Of a DNA stretch of 42,618 bases, positions 27,657 through 37,049 are shown piece after piece. The position numbers and the translations under genes were made by a program. Numbering within the stretch: position 1 is the first letter of the stretch; the number at the start of each line of letters is the position of its first letter. Where the stretch lies: the NCBI GenBank assembly GCA_010672165.1, contig JAAHHN010000030.1, positions 1 to 42,618 of the forward strand, in the 5' to 3' direction. The stretch is from Spirulina sp. SIO3F2 (GTDB taxonomy: Bacteria; Cyanobacteriota; Cyanobacteriia; Cyanobacteriales; Spirulinaceae). Under the pieces are notes generated by a model that was not told where the DNA came from, made no database searches, and saw nothing but the letters and a program-made list of their open reading frames with translations.

Positions 27657-27767
27657 ATGGATTTGTTGATTGATGTGAGTGATAACGACCTGGCTGCGTT
27701 TGTCCCCCTTGGCTATTTAAAGCGTGATGCATTCTTGTTATGGGTAATCGTCTCTGACCTGAATTGA
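27657..27767 (+). pseudogene. Possible relic of a PatB-like C-terminal end
   Basis: A 36-residue frame begins MDLLIDVSDNDLAAF. Aligned without gaps to IDLLHGANYNDPAAF, shared by PatB and both LamG fusions, it matches at Asp-Leu-Leu, Asn-Asp and Ala-Ala-Phe, 8 of 14 positions. The remaining residues are unrecognised. It could be chance, but it lies between two PatB-tail genes. Confidence 0.35.
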
Positions 27768-27798
27768 TTGATACATTATTTGTTTCGGAGTTTTTTTC

Positions 27799-29340
27799 AT
27801 GGCCCCAACACCTTCAACCCTCAGCTTACTCAAATTTAACGGTCAAAATGTCTTTATTGACTGTGGCGAGCTAGACCTCAACAGCACCAGTTTCACCATT
27901 GAGTTCTGGGCAAAGCACTTTGGCGGAAAAGAATGGAATGTTGTCGTGCAACAAGGGGAAGACGGTAAGGATCGGAGCTTGCATATCGGCTTTGTCAACG
28001 ATATATTTGCTTTTTGCTTTTATAGTGATGACCTCGTTACAAGTAAGAAATATATTGATGATGCTTGGCATCATTGGAGTTGCGTCTACGATCGCGATCG
28101 AAAACATCAAGAAATATTTTGCGATGGTCAGTCAGTGGCCGCTCGGAGTAGCGGCAATCTAAATAGCAGTGGTAATTTCTACATTGGTTGTTATAACGGC
28201 ACGCGCCTTTTCTTTAATGGCTTGATCGCTGAAGTACGTCTTTGGAAAACAGTTCGCACGGCAGCAGACGTCCAGAGGGACATGAACGTCCAATTGGCTG
28301 GGCAAGAAGCAGACTTGCTCGCCTACTGGCCTTTGGATGAGGGCGAAGGAAAAATTGTCAAAGACGCAACGGGTAACGGTCATGATGGCACGATTCACAA
28401 CGAGAGTTGGCAAAATACGGCAGTGCCCTTCCAGCGACACACTGTTCAAGAGGAGATCGCTCCAGCAACCAAGCCCAATTCCGCCCTGAAATTTACCAAC
28501 GCAAAAAGTGCCTCAGACTATGTCATTGTTAAGCCCTTTGCCACCAGTCCGACCCATGCTCTAACGATAGAATTTTGGATTAAGGTGGGTAAGAATGGGC
28601 GTAATAATGGTACGCCATTAGGCATTTCTACACCCAATCAATCCAATGAATTTATAATTTACGGCTGTAAAAACATTGCGCTTTATGTTCACGCTGCTTC
28701 TCAATCGAGTTCTATTGCCTTTAAAAAAGATCAATGGCAGCATTGCGCCGTAACCTGGGAGAGCCAAACCGGCCAGACACAACTCTACATCGACGGTGAA
28801 TCTGTGTTTTCGACCACGCTTGCGAAAGGTGCTGTGTTGGATTCCCAGGGCATCTTGGTTTTGGGTCAAGAACAAGATAGCTATGGGGGCAGTTTTGATA
28901 CCAGTCAAGCCTTCCAAGGTCAGATATCAGAGGTGCGGGTTTGGAATGATGTCCGTACCCCAGAAGAGATTAAGGCACTGATGAGTCAGCGCTGTACGGG
29001 TAAAGAAGAGGGTTTGGTCGGTTATTGGCCGCTGGATGAGGGGGAAGGCGAAACAGTTAAAGACAAAACCAGCAATGGGAATGATGGGGAGTTACATGGC
29101 GTAACTTGGGGCACGGCTGACGATTTGGCTCTTAAACCCGTGCCAACACCCAAACGTTCAACCCCAGCCTCAGGAGCACTCCGGTTCCCTAAGCTCTCGC
29201 TCCCCGTTCACCGTCCTCATTTCATCCAGCCTGCTCTAGCTGTGGATGTGGAGCGTGGTCGTCCGGAGGACTTGGTCAGTATCCGGATCGATCTGCTGCA
29301 TGGGGCAAATTACAATGACCCAGCTGCCTTTTCGGTGTAG
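27799..29340 (+). CDS. Double LamG protein with C-terminal PatB-like domain (copy 2)
   Basis: 513 residues. CGGAG lies 9 bases before the ATG. Same layout as copy 1: LamG (residues ~5-205, ending AYWPLDEGEG), LamG (~225-450, ending GYWPLDEGEG), then a PatB-like tail from ~463 (RPHFIQPALAVDVE, GRPEDLVSIRIDLL, HGANYNDPAAF). The second LamG and the tail are nearly identical to copy 1, while the first LamG domains differ clearly, so binding specificity may differ. No signal peptide. It is tandem with copy 1, 255 bases apart, and converges on patG with a shared terminator-like hairpin between them. Confidence 0.85.
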   Translation: MAPTPSTLSLLKFNGQNVFIDCGELDLNSTSFTIEFWAKHFGGKEWNVVVQQGEDGKDRSLHIGFVNDIFAFCFYSDDLVTSKKYIDDAWHHWSCVYDRDRKHQEIFCDGQSVAARSSGNLNSSGNFYIGCYNGTRLFFNGLIAEVRLWKTVRTAADVQRDMNVQLAGQEADLLAYWPLDEGEGKIVKDATGNGHDGTIHNESWQNTAVPFQRHTVQEEIAPATKPNSALKFTNAKSASDYVIVKPFATSPTHALTIEFWIKVGKNGRNNGTPLGISTPNQSNEFIIYGCKNIALYVHAASQSSSIAFKKDQWQHCAVTWESQTGQTQLYIDGESVFSTTLAKGAVLDSQGILVLGQEQDSYGGSFDTSQAFQGQISEVRVWNDVRTPEEIKALMSQRCTGKEEGLVGYWPLDEGEGETVKDKTSNGNDGELHGVTWGTADDLALKPVPTPKRSTPASGALRFPKLSLPVHRPHFIQPALAVDVERGRPEDLVSIRIDLLHGANYNDPAAFSV

Positions 29341-29389
29341 TAAACCTGTTGCGTGAGCTAGCCCCAAGAGAAGACAGACTGGTTTTGTC

Positions 29390-29426
29390 CCCCCAACGCA
29401 GACGCTATCCTGTCTGCCTTAGGGGG
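29390..29426. terminator. Bidirectional terminator-like hairpin between LamG copy 2 and patG
   Basis: CCCCC...GCAGAC and GTCTGC...GGGGG pair across an 8-base loop (29404-29411) with a small internal mismatch. On the plus strand CAATACTTTTC follows; on the minus strand ACAAAACC follows. The stem overlaps the patG stop codon at 29419. Position between convergent genes supports the role; the T-runs are weak. Confidence 0.6.
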
Positions 29427-32400
29427 CAATACTTTTCTTGCCAGGAATCGACCACTGCTTGATATTGCCGACAGTAACAGGGAGACTGGCTGCGACATCC
29501 AAGGTGAATCGGAAGACTCGACGCGATCGCCGACCATTTTCAGGATCAAAAAACGTCAGGACCACATCCCAACAGTCACTATTGAGGCGACAATAGGGGC
29601 TTTTCTCGACTTCAATAGTATCTAGTTGACGCCTGGAAGCAAGGGCTTCGGTAAAGGTGGCAGCAGCCTGGAACGTATTGGTAACGGTAAAATTGAGGGC
29701 GCGATCGCGAGACGTTTGCCCGAGATTGTGTAGGTCGTGGTACACCCGATTTAAAAAGGCGGTGAGTCCTTCTCGCAGCTCCACTTCGTTCACGTCTGCA
29801 AGGTTGTTTACTGTTGTTAAGGCCGCATCAACTAAGGCATCCACATTCCAACCGTACATCCCCCGCGGGTGGTTTATATTGACGACGGGCACAACCTCTC
29901 CAGAAAACAGTTCCACGGTGCGTTCCGTCCGTCGGGCTGGGATGCTAATGTGCTCAATAAATTCAGGACTGTTTTCCAGCTCCAGTTGCCCGTCCAACAT
30001 CAGTAACAACATCTCATAAACATCATTGGCAAACGCGCCTTTGGGCTCCAGTACATAGATTGGACTGCCATCGAGGTTGAGCGTCCAGATTAAGGACTGG
30101 GCTTCGTCCGGATTACGATCGAGATGTTCCACCATTTGACGGGCATCATAGGGATCGGCAGGCATCATAACACCCTCAAGATTGACAGGGGCCATGCGGC
30201 GCTCGAACGTGTCGTAGCGAGCTGCATCGCCGAAGTCATAGCCTAGGGTTCCTAGAGCGTAGATGTGTCCCGAATGGGCAGCGCTGGGGGTGACGGCAGT
30301 CGGGGTTGCAGTGACCGAAGTGGATGAGGAAAGCGTTGGTATCGGAGCATCGGTTGCTGCTGGGGCAGCAGGGGGTGAAGCTGCAATCGCGGCAGAAATT
30401 CCAGCGCGTTCGGTGCGTGTTGCACCCTCGCCTGCGAAGGAAATCGTGACCGACGGGCCGAACAGAATATTCATGGCCCCAGGAAGATTAACCCTGCCGC
30501 GCAGGCAGCGTTCGGGTTCTGCCACAACCTCTGGATCGCAAGGGGTTGCAGTGTTGAGCAGGGCAGCGCGAATCGCTTCGGTATCGATGGGTTTGCCCTG
30601 TTGCAGTTGCAGGCTTGCCAGCAGGGCACAGAGTCCAGTCATCACTGGAGCTGCCATGCTTGTGCCTTTCAAGCGGACGGGTTCTTCGGTGGCGGGTTGA
30701 GCCCCCAAGATGTCGCCCCCCGGAGCCATGATGCCTTCTCGGCCATTATTGCCCCCCCAGTTGCTGAATTTGTAAGGCGTCCCATCCGGCTTGAGTGCAC
30801 CCACGGAAAGCACCCCCGGCAGACAGGCTGGCAGGCACCAGCATTCACCTTGGTCATTGCCTGCGGGAGCAACAATGAGAATATTGTTGTCCTGACATTT
30901 CTGCACAGCCTGGCGCAAGATCTCTTCCCCTGAGCCAGTTTGAGTCGGGCGGCAAGACGCGCAGTGGATGATATTTGCGCCGAGGTCTAGGGCTAACTCA
31001 AACGCCCGAGCGAGATTTAGCGGCGACATAAACTCTTCACCAATCTCAGTTGTATTGATGGGCACGTTGATGACGCGACAACGAGGAGCGAGGCCTGGAG
31101 AGGGGGTGTTTTCCTGCCCGATCATGGTGCTGGTGATGTGGCAGGCATGTTTGTCTCCCAGAATACGGGCGAGAACAGCGTCAGGCAAAACAGCTTGAAG
31201 GGCTTCGGTTTTTTCGTCTTTAGTTAAGTCCTCCTGATTGGCAATTTCTCGAAACGTTTCATAGGCCGATGCGGAAATCGGTTCGGCTGGAGGATGCCAA
31301 TAGGGGAAGACTTTGGAGATTTCCGCCCCCTCAAAACAAGAGAGGGTATGGTCAGGGTCGCCATCGAGAATGACAATCGTCACGCGCGGATCGCCAAGGG
31401 TTTGATTCCGTAAATCGGCAAGACCAGAAATGCGATCGTCGAGATCGTGGGGATAGAGCGCTGAGGCGGCAGCAGGCGCGATCGCCGCTTCGGCAGAAGA
31501 CGCTACGCTGGGGCGAGATTCCGTTTCAGTCTCAACAATAGATGCATCATCATTTACCGTAGAGGCATCTGTCACCCCGACGGATTCATCTCTGTCTAGC
31601 ACGTCGGCAATGGTCAACTCATGCTCTAGAGCAGCGATCGCAGACAACTCAGCTCGCTCAGTCGTCTCGTTCGCTGCGAGGCTGACTTCAGTTTCATCAG
31701 ACGCTAAACTGTCCGTTTCTGTAGACAACTCTATTGGTGCATCGTCAACCTCATTGGCAGTGACATTCCGATTGGGCAGCGATCCCAGTACAAACTCACC
31801 CACAGCAGATTCGGTGATATAGTCCAATCCTGTTGCGCGAGCAAAACCATCAATACCGCCTCCTCCCAAAGCACACGGGGCGATGCCTATATTGGCGGCT
31901 ACCAAATAGAGGTTTTGATAGAGCACACCGACATGTTTCATCACCAAAGCATAGGCAACAGAACGATACTTGCGCAGTAGGCGCCCAAATCGGGCGCTAA
32001 TGACCAGTAAAACTTGGGGGGTGTCATTGTGGCGATTTTGACGAGCTTCGTCAATCAGTGCCGCAAGCTCTGCTTCTGGAGCGTCCAGTTGATCGAGTTG
32101 GTGGTCAAGGGGATTGTAATGGTAGAGACCGGCTTGTAGTCCCGTGCAATGGCGTACCACAGGATAAATTTCCAGTTCGTACATGGCGCTAGGGTAGGGA
32201 CGACGACTCTCTGCGCCCCAATCAAAGTCTGGCCCGAATACAGTTTTATATCCGGCGACTTTATCTTGATCGGTAAAAATTTCTTTGACGCGGGCAGCGC
32301 GGTAGAGGAGTTCGCCCAATTGCTCGATGGTAATCGGGCGCTGTTCATCGTATTGTCGAACCGATGTCCGCTTTTCCATCACCGCCGTTAGCGTATCGTC

Positions 32401-34629
32401 CTTCTGATGGCTTGTTTCTAGGCTGGAACGGGGCAATGCCACAATCCGATCGCTCATCGGCGGTTTCACCACGGGAAACTCCGACCATCGAGCAATGCCG
32501 TCGGGAACCTCGCTCGGTACCCGAAGATCCGACCATCGAGCGATGCCGTCTGCAGCCTCACTCAATAAACTGTCATGGCTAGCAAAAAAGTCGCTGAAAA
32601 CACTCACGGAATAATCATGGCGACCTCGACGACTATAGTGGTGAAACAACAAATTGTGGAACTTCCAGAGTTGGAGGTCTGGGGCTTCTGCCCCGACGGT
32701 CAAAAACCCTGTTGCCCAGAGCAAGTTTAAGAACTGATAGACTGTTTCCGGATCGCTCTGAGCAGGGGGCACAACGCGTCCAGGGAGCTGGGGCTGAATG
32801 AGTTGCGCTAAAATCTCGTTGGCTCTCCAGTCCATCAGCTTAATTCGGAATTTGGAGAGGGGCGACTCGATAACCATGCTGCCCTTATAGGGACGTTGGT
32901 AAGCAAATCGCGAGAGACTCACCTTTGCCTGCATCCAGTGGGGCGCATCTAAATCTAGCCGAGCAGACTCCACCATCGGAATGGCCACGGCGAAGGGCGG
33001 CGCTGTGTACTGCAACCAGCCTCGCATATCGAGTTGTTGCAAGGTGGCTGCTGACCATTCGCCAACAACCGCGCCTTCTCGTTCCGCCAGAATTGGGGCT
33101 GAGTCGTTGGGGTCAGTGCCTAAGTTGTCGATTCCCCCAGACGGTTCTGTCGTCGTATTTTCTTCCTCGCTAGCGGTGACACCCTGAGCGGGGAGCGACC
33201 CCAGTTTAAACTCGCCGACGGAGGATTCTGTGAGAGAGTCCAACCCGGTTGCGCGAGCGAAACAGTCGCTATCGCCTGCTCCCACAACACAAGAGGCGAG
33301 TCCCATCTGCGCAGACACCAAGTAGAGGGTTTGATAGAGCACGCCGACATGCTTCAGGATCACCGCATAGGCAATAGAATGATATTTGCGGAAGACCCGA
33401 CCAAATCGAGCTGTAATAACCAGTAAAACCTGGGGCGCGTCTAGATAGGAGTACTGACGGGCTTCGGTAATCAGTGCCGCAACCTCTGCCTCTGGAGCGT
33501 CCAGTTGCTCCAGTTGGTGGTTGAGGGGATTGTAATGGTAGAGACCGGGTTGTAGTCCCGTGCAATAACGCACCACCGGGTAAATTTCCAGTTCGTACAT
33601 CGCTCCCCCACAGGGGTAAGGACGGCGGCTGTATTCTCCCCAGTCAAATTCCATTCCGGATTCCGCTTTGATCCGTTCTAGTTGTTCTGGGTCGAGGGTA
33701 TAAATTTCTTTGACGCGGGCGGCACGGTAAAGCAGCTCCCCCAATTGCGCCATGGTAATCGGGCGCTCATCGTTGTAGTGTCGAATTGATGTCCGCTTTT
33801 CCATCACCGCCGTTAGGGTATCGTCCTGTTGAGGGCTTGTTTCTAAGCTAGGACGGGGCAGCGCCACAATGCGATCGCTCATGGGTGGCTTGACCACTGG
33901 AAACTCCGACCATCGAGCCAGGCCAGCTGCAAAATCGAGTACAGGATAGTCGTGGCGACCCAGACGGCTGAAATTGTGCAGCAGGAGGTTATGGAATTCC
34001 CAAAGCTTGAGATCAGGTGCCTCCGCCTCGACGGTTAAAAACCCCGTTGCCCAAAGTAGGTTGAGAAACTGGTAGGCCGTCTCTAAGCCGACTTGGGGCG
34101 GTGGTGTGATGTGTCCCAGAAATTGGGGTTGGACGAGTTGCGTCAAAATCGCGCTCGCTCGCCAGTCCGTGAGTTGAACCCGAAATTTGGAGAGGGGCGA
34201 CTCGAGCACCATGCCGCCGTCATCGGTGCGTTGATAGGCAAAGCGCGAGAGGCTGGTACTCGCCTGCGTCCAATGGGGCAGATCCAAGTCGAGCTGAGCA
34301 GAAGCCACCATCGGTATGGCGACGGCAAGCGGGGGAACGGCATACTGCAACCAGCCCCGTGCATCGAGTTGTTGTAACGTGGCCGCGAACCGTTTGCCCG
34401 TCGCTGGGCCTTCTCGTTCCGTGAGGCTTTGGATCAAGGCGTTCGGAGTTGTTTGCCCTGCTTGCAAATGTGCGATCGCGTTGCCGACTCCCTGCGATGC
34501 CGAGACCTCAACCGCTGCGATCGCAGGCGCTTCGTCATCACCCGCCGCAGAACAGAAGGCATAGCCGCTCTCAGTGGGGTTGATTTGAATTTGGGAACGG
34601 AGAGAAACTGCGAAAGGGTTGCGACGCAT
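29419..34629 (-). CDS. patG: PatG-type cyanobactin protein with two oxidase modules and a macrocyclase protease
   Basis: 1736 residues from ATG 34629; an upstream TTG (34656) would add 9. Two homologous SagB/McbC-type FMN azoline oxidase modules lie in tandem: ~68-500 with KRTSIRHY and the Lys415-Tyr416 pair (RKYHSIAY), and ~512-960 with KRTSVRQY and Lys887-Tyr888 (RKYRSVAY). An acidic Ser/Thr linker follows. Then a subtilisin domain has Asp1089 (VILDGD), His1164 (HACHITST) and Ser1324 (GTSMAAP). The Asp-His spacing includes the helical insert (ASAYETFREIANQEDL... to ILGDKHAC) that marks PatG macrocyclases and is absent from PatA. The C-terminal ~280 residues resemble the PatA C-terminus (YALGTLGYDFG). 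Known PatG proteins have one or no oxidase domain. Expected role: oxidation of thiazolines, removal of the C-terminal SYD/AFD tail and cyclisation. It follows patD by 74 bases. Confidence 0.93.
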   Translation of the reverse strand: MRRNPFAVSLRSQIQINPTESGYAFCSAAGDDEAPAIAAVEVSASQGVGNAIAHLQAGQTTPNALIQSLTEREGPATGKRFAATLQQLDARGWLQYAVPPLAVAIPMVASAQLDLDLPHWTQASTSLSRFAYQRTDDGGMVLESPLSKFRVQLTDWRASAILTQLVQPQFLGHITPPPQVGLETAYQFLNLLWATGFLTVEAEAPDLKLWEFHNLLLHNFSRLGRHDYPVLDFAAGLARWSEFPVVKPPMSDRIVALPRPSLETSPQQDDTLTAVMEKRTSIRHYNDERPITMAQLGELLYRAARVKEIYTLDPEQLERIKAESGMEFDWGEYSRRPYPCGGAMYELEIYPVVRYCTGLQPGLYHYNPLNHQLEQLDAPEAEVAALITEARQYSYLDAPQVLLVITARFGRVFRKYHSIAYAVILKHVGVLYQTLYLVSAQMGLASCVVGAGDSDCFARATGLDSLTESSVGEFKLGSLPAQGVTASEEENTTTEPSGGIDNLGTDPNDSAPILAEREGAVVGEWSAATLQQLDMRGWLQYTAPPFAVAIPMVESARLDLDAPHWMQAKVSLSRFAYQRPYKGSMVIESPLSKFRIKLMDWRANEILAQLIQPQLPGRVVPPAQSDPETVYQFLNLLWATGFLTVGAEAPDLQLWKFHNLLFHHYSRRGRHDYSVSVFSDFFASHDSLLSEAADGIARWSDLRVPSEVPDGIARWSEFPVVKPPMSDRIVALPRSSLETSHQKDDTLTAVMEKRTSVRQYDEQRPITIEQLGELLYRAARVKEIFTDQDKVAGYKTVFGPDFDWGAESRRPYPSAMYELEIYPVVRHCTGLQAGLYHYNPLDHQLDQLDAPEAELAALIDEARQNRHNDTPQVLLVISARFGRLLRKYRSVAYALVMKHVGVLYQNLYLVAANIGIAPCALGGGGIDGFARATGLDYITESAVGEFVLGSLPNRNVTANEVDDAPIELSTETDSLASDETEVSLAANETTERAELSAIAALEHELTIADVLDRDESVGVTDASTVNDDASIVETETESRPSVASSAEAAIAPAAASALYPHDLDDRISGLADLRNQTLGDPRVTIVILDGDPDHTLSCFEGAEISKVFPYWHPPAEPISASAYETFREIANQEDLTKDEKTEALQAVLPDAVLARILGDKHACHITSTMIGQENTPSPGLAPRCRVINVPINTTEIGEEFMSPLNLARAFELALDLGANIIHCASCRPTQTGSGEEILRQAVQKCQDNNILIVAPAGNDQGECWCLPACLPGVLSVGALKPDGTPYKFSNWGGNNGREGIMAPGGDILGAQPATEEPVRLKGTSMAAPVMTGLCALLASLQLQQGKPIDTEAIRAALLNTATPCDPEVVAEPERCLRGRVNLPGAMNILFGPSVTISFAGEGATRTERAGISAAIAASPPAAPAATDAPIPTLSSSTSVTATPTAVTPSAAHSGHIYALGTLGYDFGDAARYDTFERRMAPVNLEGVMMPADPYDARQMVEHLDRNPDEAQSLIWTLNLDGSPIYVLEPKGAFANDVYEMLLLMLDGQLELENSPEFIEHISIPARRTERTVELFSGEVVPVVNINHPRGMYGWNVDALVDAALTTVNNLADVNEVELREGLTAFLNRVYHDLHNLGQTSRDRALNFTVTNTFQAAATFTEALASRRQLDTIEVEKSPYCRLNSDCWDVVLTFFDPENGRRSRRVFRFTLDVAASLPVTVGNIKQWSIPGKKSIAP

Positions 34630-34703
34630 GGTTTTCGCTGGGTGATGGGACAACAATAGCGATGGTTGGCGAGATGTGCTGGTTCAGCTCTTGCTCAAGG
34701 CAA

Positions 34704-37049
34704 TTAAAACAATGCAGGTGTTGGATTCAGCTCCGCCTCTGGTGTCGGTCGGTCAAGCCAGCCCAGCTTGACCGGGACATCATACAAGCGGCCGGAGCCA
34801 AACCGAGGCCAAAAATGTCGCATTCCCGGCACAATAACCTTGACCACATTTAAACCCAGGTCGGGTCGCGTTTGGTCAAGAACGAATGTTTCAAGCCCTG
34901 CGCCTTTGGCAATTTCCGTGCAGGTCATCACGTCGTCTCGAATATCCTCTCCCCATCGTTGCGGATAGTCATTTGCCTTTTTAAGGGGTTGCGTCGGATC
35001 GGGAGCAAGATAGGGTTGACTTTCTAGGGTGGCTTCCAGCAGCCAGGCCTTGTTTTGTCCGTCGAGTTCGTCGTTGGGAACCTTGTCAGTTTCCAGCCCC
35101 ACTTGGCTGACCTCTGTGAGCGCCCGCAGAACGGCAATTGCGGGGTCTAAGTGCGCACCAAAACCGAGAATTAACCGTTCCGCGTCGCCAGTGGTGCGGC
35201 GAGACACCCCCACAAAAGCTGGAATTCCCAAATCTGCAGTCAGATCCAATGCCCACAGTTCCCGGTCGTTCTGGGCATAAAACTGTTGGAGCTCGGCACA
35301 ATAAGGGTCCTCAAAGCTGGTTAAATCTATGGCTGGACGGCGCAGGCGGTTGTACCACCAGATGGCGACGCTATCGCGTTCCACCAATTCCATAAAACCT
35401 TGCAAAATTGCTTCTTCGATCGTGTTGCCTGCCGCGTTGCCGTTGGAGTCGCCTCGGCCAAATTGATGCCCCTTGGGGAGCGGGTAGCCGTAGTAACACA
35501 CTGCCGTCGGTAGATACTTATATCGTTGCTCGGTGAGCGACCATATCGGTGTCCATTTCACGGTTTCATCGGTTTTAAAGCGTTGGGGAATCCATTCTTG
35601 TAAGGTTCTTTTGAGGTTCGCGTTGAGCGTTTCGCGGTTGGCGTATTGTGTATCGCTGACGCAGAGGTAGCGTTCGGGGTGAATGGCGAGTTCGCCGAGC
35701 TCGTCAAAAGTCGCCGATTTGCGGGGTTCATCACCTTGGAAAATCCCGGAGTACCGTTCTACTGCTTCGCAAAAGCCGCTTGCTCGGGATTGGCTGTCGG
35801 TTTTACCTTTGCCCGAACTGGTGTGCTTTAGGGTACTGCGCAGCCCTCGCAGGGAGGTCGCATTGCCGAAAGCGTGACCAGCTTTGTAAGTATGAACTAA
35901 ATTGTTGCTGGGATCGGTAATGCGAACCAGTTCCCTCACCACGCCGGTAACCGGACTAACCAGGTGTTCGTATTTTTGCACCGTTTGCTGGGGCTTGAAA
36001 GCACGGTGGCCGCCATCTTGGGTGAATTGCTTGCGGCGCGATTCTAGGATGAGTGGTTTGAAGCCTCGGCGCTGCAAAATCTCCGGATCGCCGCAGGTGG
36101 GGCATTGGGGTCGTTGGGTAAAAACATGGGTTTTGAACTCCAGCTCAGTCTGATCAAAAGTGATGAGCTTGTCCACTAAAGTGGAGATGTGATGGGACGG
36201 TGGGGTCCCGTTCGCATCCATTGGGCTGATCTGCTGGGCAACCAGCCATTTTGCAGTTTCTGTGGCAGCGAGTTGTAACCCGACCTGTACGGTGGAGGGC
36301 AAGGCGGCGCGCGAGGTAGGCAAGTAAATATTCGACCGGGAAACTCGATCGTCTGAGGCCGCCTGATGCTCTTGTTGCTGCTTTTGCTTTTGGCGCTGCA
36401 CAGACATTTCCACGTCTCGGTTGCCTTGCAGTCTTTGAGCGAGGCAGTGCCAGCACCCGGTTTCCCCCGGAACGAAAATCGGCCCGATCCAGAGCAGGCA
36501 ACCCAAGGGTTTAACCAGCAGCCAAGGATGCCCCGAACCTAACTGTTGTTCGTTGAGCGCAGCGAGGTCGGGGTGCAGGTAGTCGTCGGTGAGAACGACG
36601 GTTATTGCGGCTCCAGCATCTGCCGTATCTGTACAAATAGAGAGGCCCGCCTGCTGAAGGGCTGCTGCCATGGCGGTAAAGGTTGTGTCGCCAATACGAT
36701 CGCCCACCCGATGGAGGCGGATAGGCTGTTGTAGTGCCTGGGCGGCTAGCGAGGGGGTGATGCCCAGTTCGCTCCAAAAGGCGGCAACTTCCGGGGCAAG
36801 CTGGGGGGCAGTTTCGATGAGATAGCCTTTTTCCTGCAAACGAGCCAGAACAAAGTCGATGTAGTCGAGGGGAACTTCGCCGTTGAGTTTTTCGGCGATT
36901 TGCTCGCGGGTGTGGTGTCCGTCGAGAAAAGGGATGATCTGGCAGTAGAGCTGTCCTGTGAGGACGTGATTGGTTCGTTCGCCAAGGAGGTAAACCTGCT
37001 TGGGCGGGACGACTTCAATATGAAAGTGGGGTTGAACTTGAAAAGCCAT
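34704..37049 (-). CDS. patD: PatD-type cyanobactin cyclodehydratase (YcaO)
   Basis: 781 residues, the usual PatD/TruD size. The N-terminal ~85 residues (PHFHIEVVPPKQVYLLGE...GQLYCQIIPFLDG) are the leader-binding region. A central E1-like domain carries zinc-binding Cys pairs, Cys199/Cys202 (CWHC) and about Cys316/Cys319 (CPTC). The C-terminal YcaO domain has SRASGFCEAVERYSG and GNTIEEAILQGFMELVERDS, the ATP/Mg-binding acidic motifs. It converts Cys (sometimes Ser/Thr) in the precursor core to azolines using ATP. The C-terminus NPTPALF only partly resembles the PxPxP end of YcaO proteins. No clear ribosome-binding site is seen. It lies between patE2 and patG. Confidence 0.95.
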   Translation of the reverse strand: MAFQVQPHFHIEVVPPKQVYLLGERTNHVLTGQLYCQIIPFLDGHHTREQIAEKLNGEVPLDYIDFVLARLQEKGYLIETAPQLAPEVAAFWSELGITPSLAAQALQQPIRLHRVGDRIGDTTFTAMAAALQQAGLSICTDTADAGAAITVVLTDDYLHPDLAALNEQQLGSGHPWLLVKPLGCLLWIGPIFVPGETGCWHCLAQRLQGNRDVEMSVQRQKQKQQQEHQAASDDRVSRSNIYLPTSRAALPSTVQVGLQLAATETAKWLVAQQISPMDANGTPPSHHISTLVDKLITFDQTELEFKTHVFTQRPQCPTCGDPEILQRRGFKPLILESRRKQFTQDGGHRAFKPQQTVQKYEHLVSPVTGVVRELVRITDPSNNLVHTYKAGHAFGNATSLRGLRSTLKHTSSGKGKTDSQSRASGFCEAVERYSGIFQGDEPRKSATFDELGELAIHPERYLCVSDTQYANRETLNANLKRTLQEWIPQRFKTDETVKWTPIWSLTEQRYKYLPTAVCYYGYPLPKGHQFGRGDSNGNAAGNTIEEAILQGFMELVERDSVAIWWYNRLRRPAIDLTSFEDPYCAELQQFYAQNDRELWALDLTADLGIPAFVGVSRRTTGDAERLILGFGAHLDPAIAVLRALTEVSQVGLETDKVPNDELDGQNKAWLLEATLESQPYLAPDPTQPLKKANDYPQRWGEDIRDDVMTCTEIAKGAGLETFVLDQTRPDLGLNVVKVIVPGMRHFWPRFGSGRLYDVPVKLGWLDRPTPEAELNPTPALF

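Noticed and set aside
34630-34656. Upstream TTG start for PatG adding nine residues
   Set aside because: An ATG follows at 34629, no ribosome-binding site favours the TTG, and the extra residues show no conserved feature.
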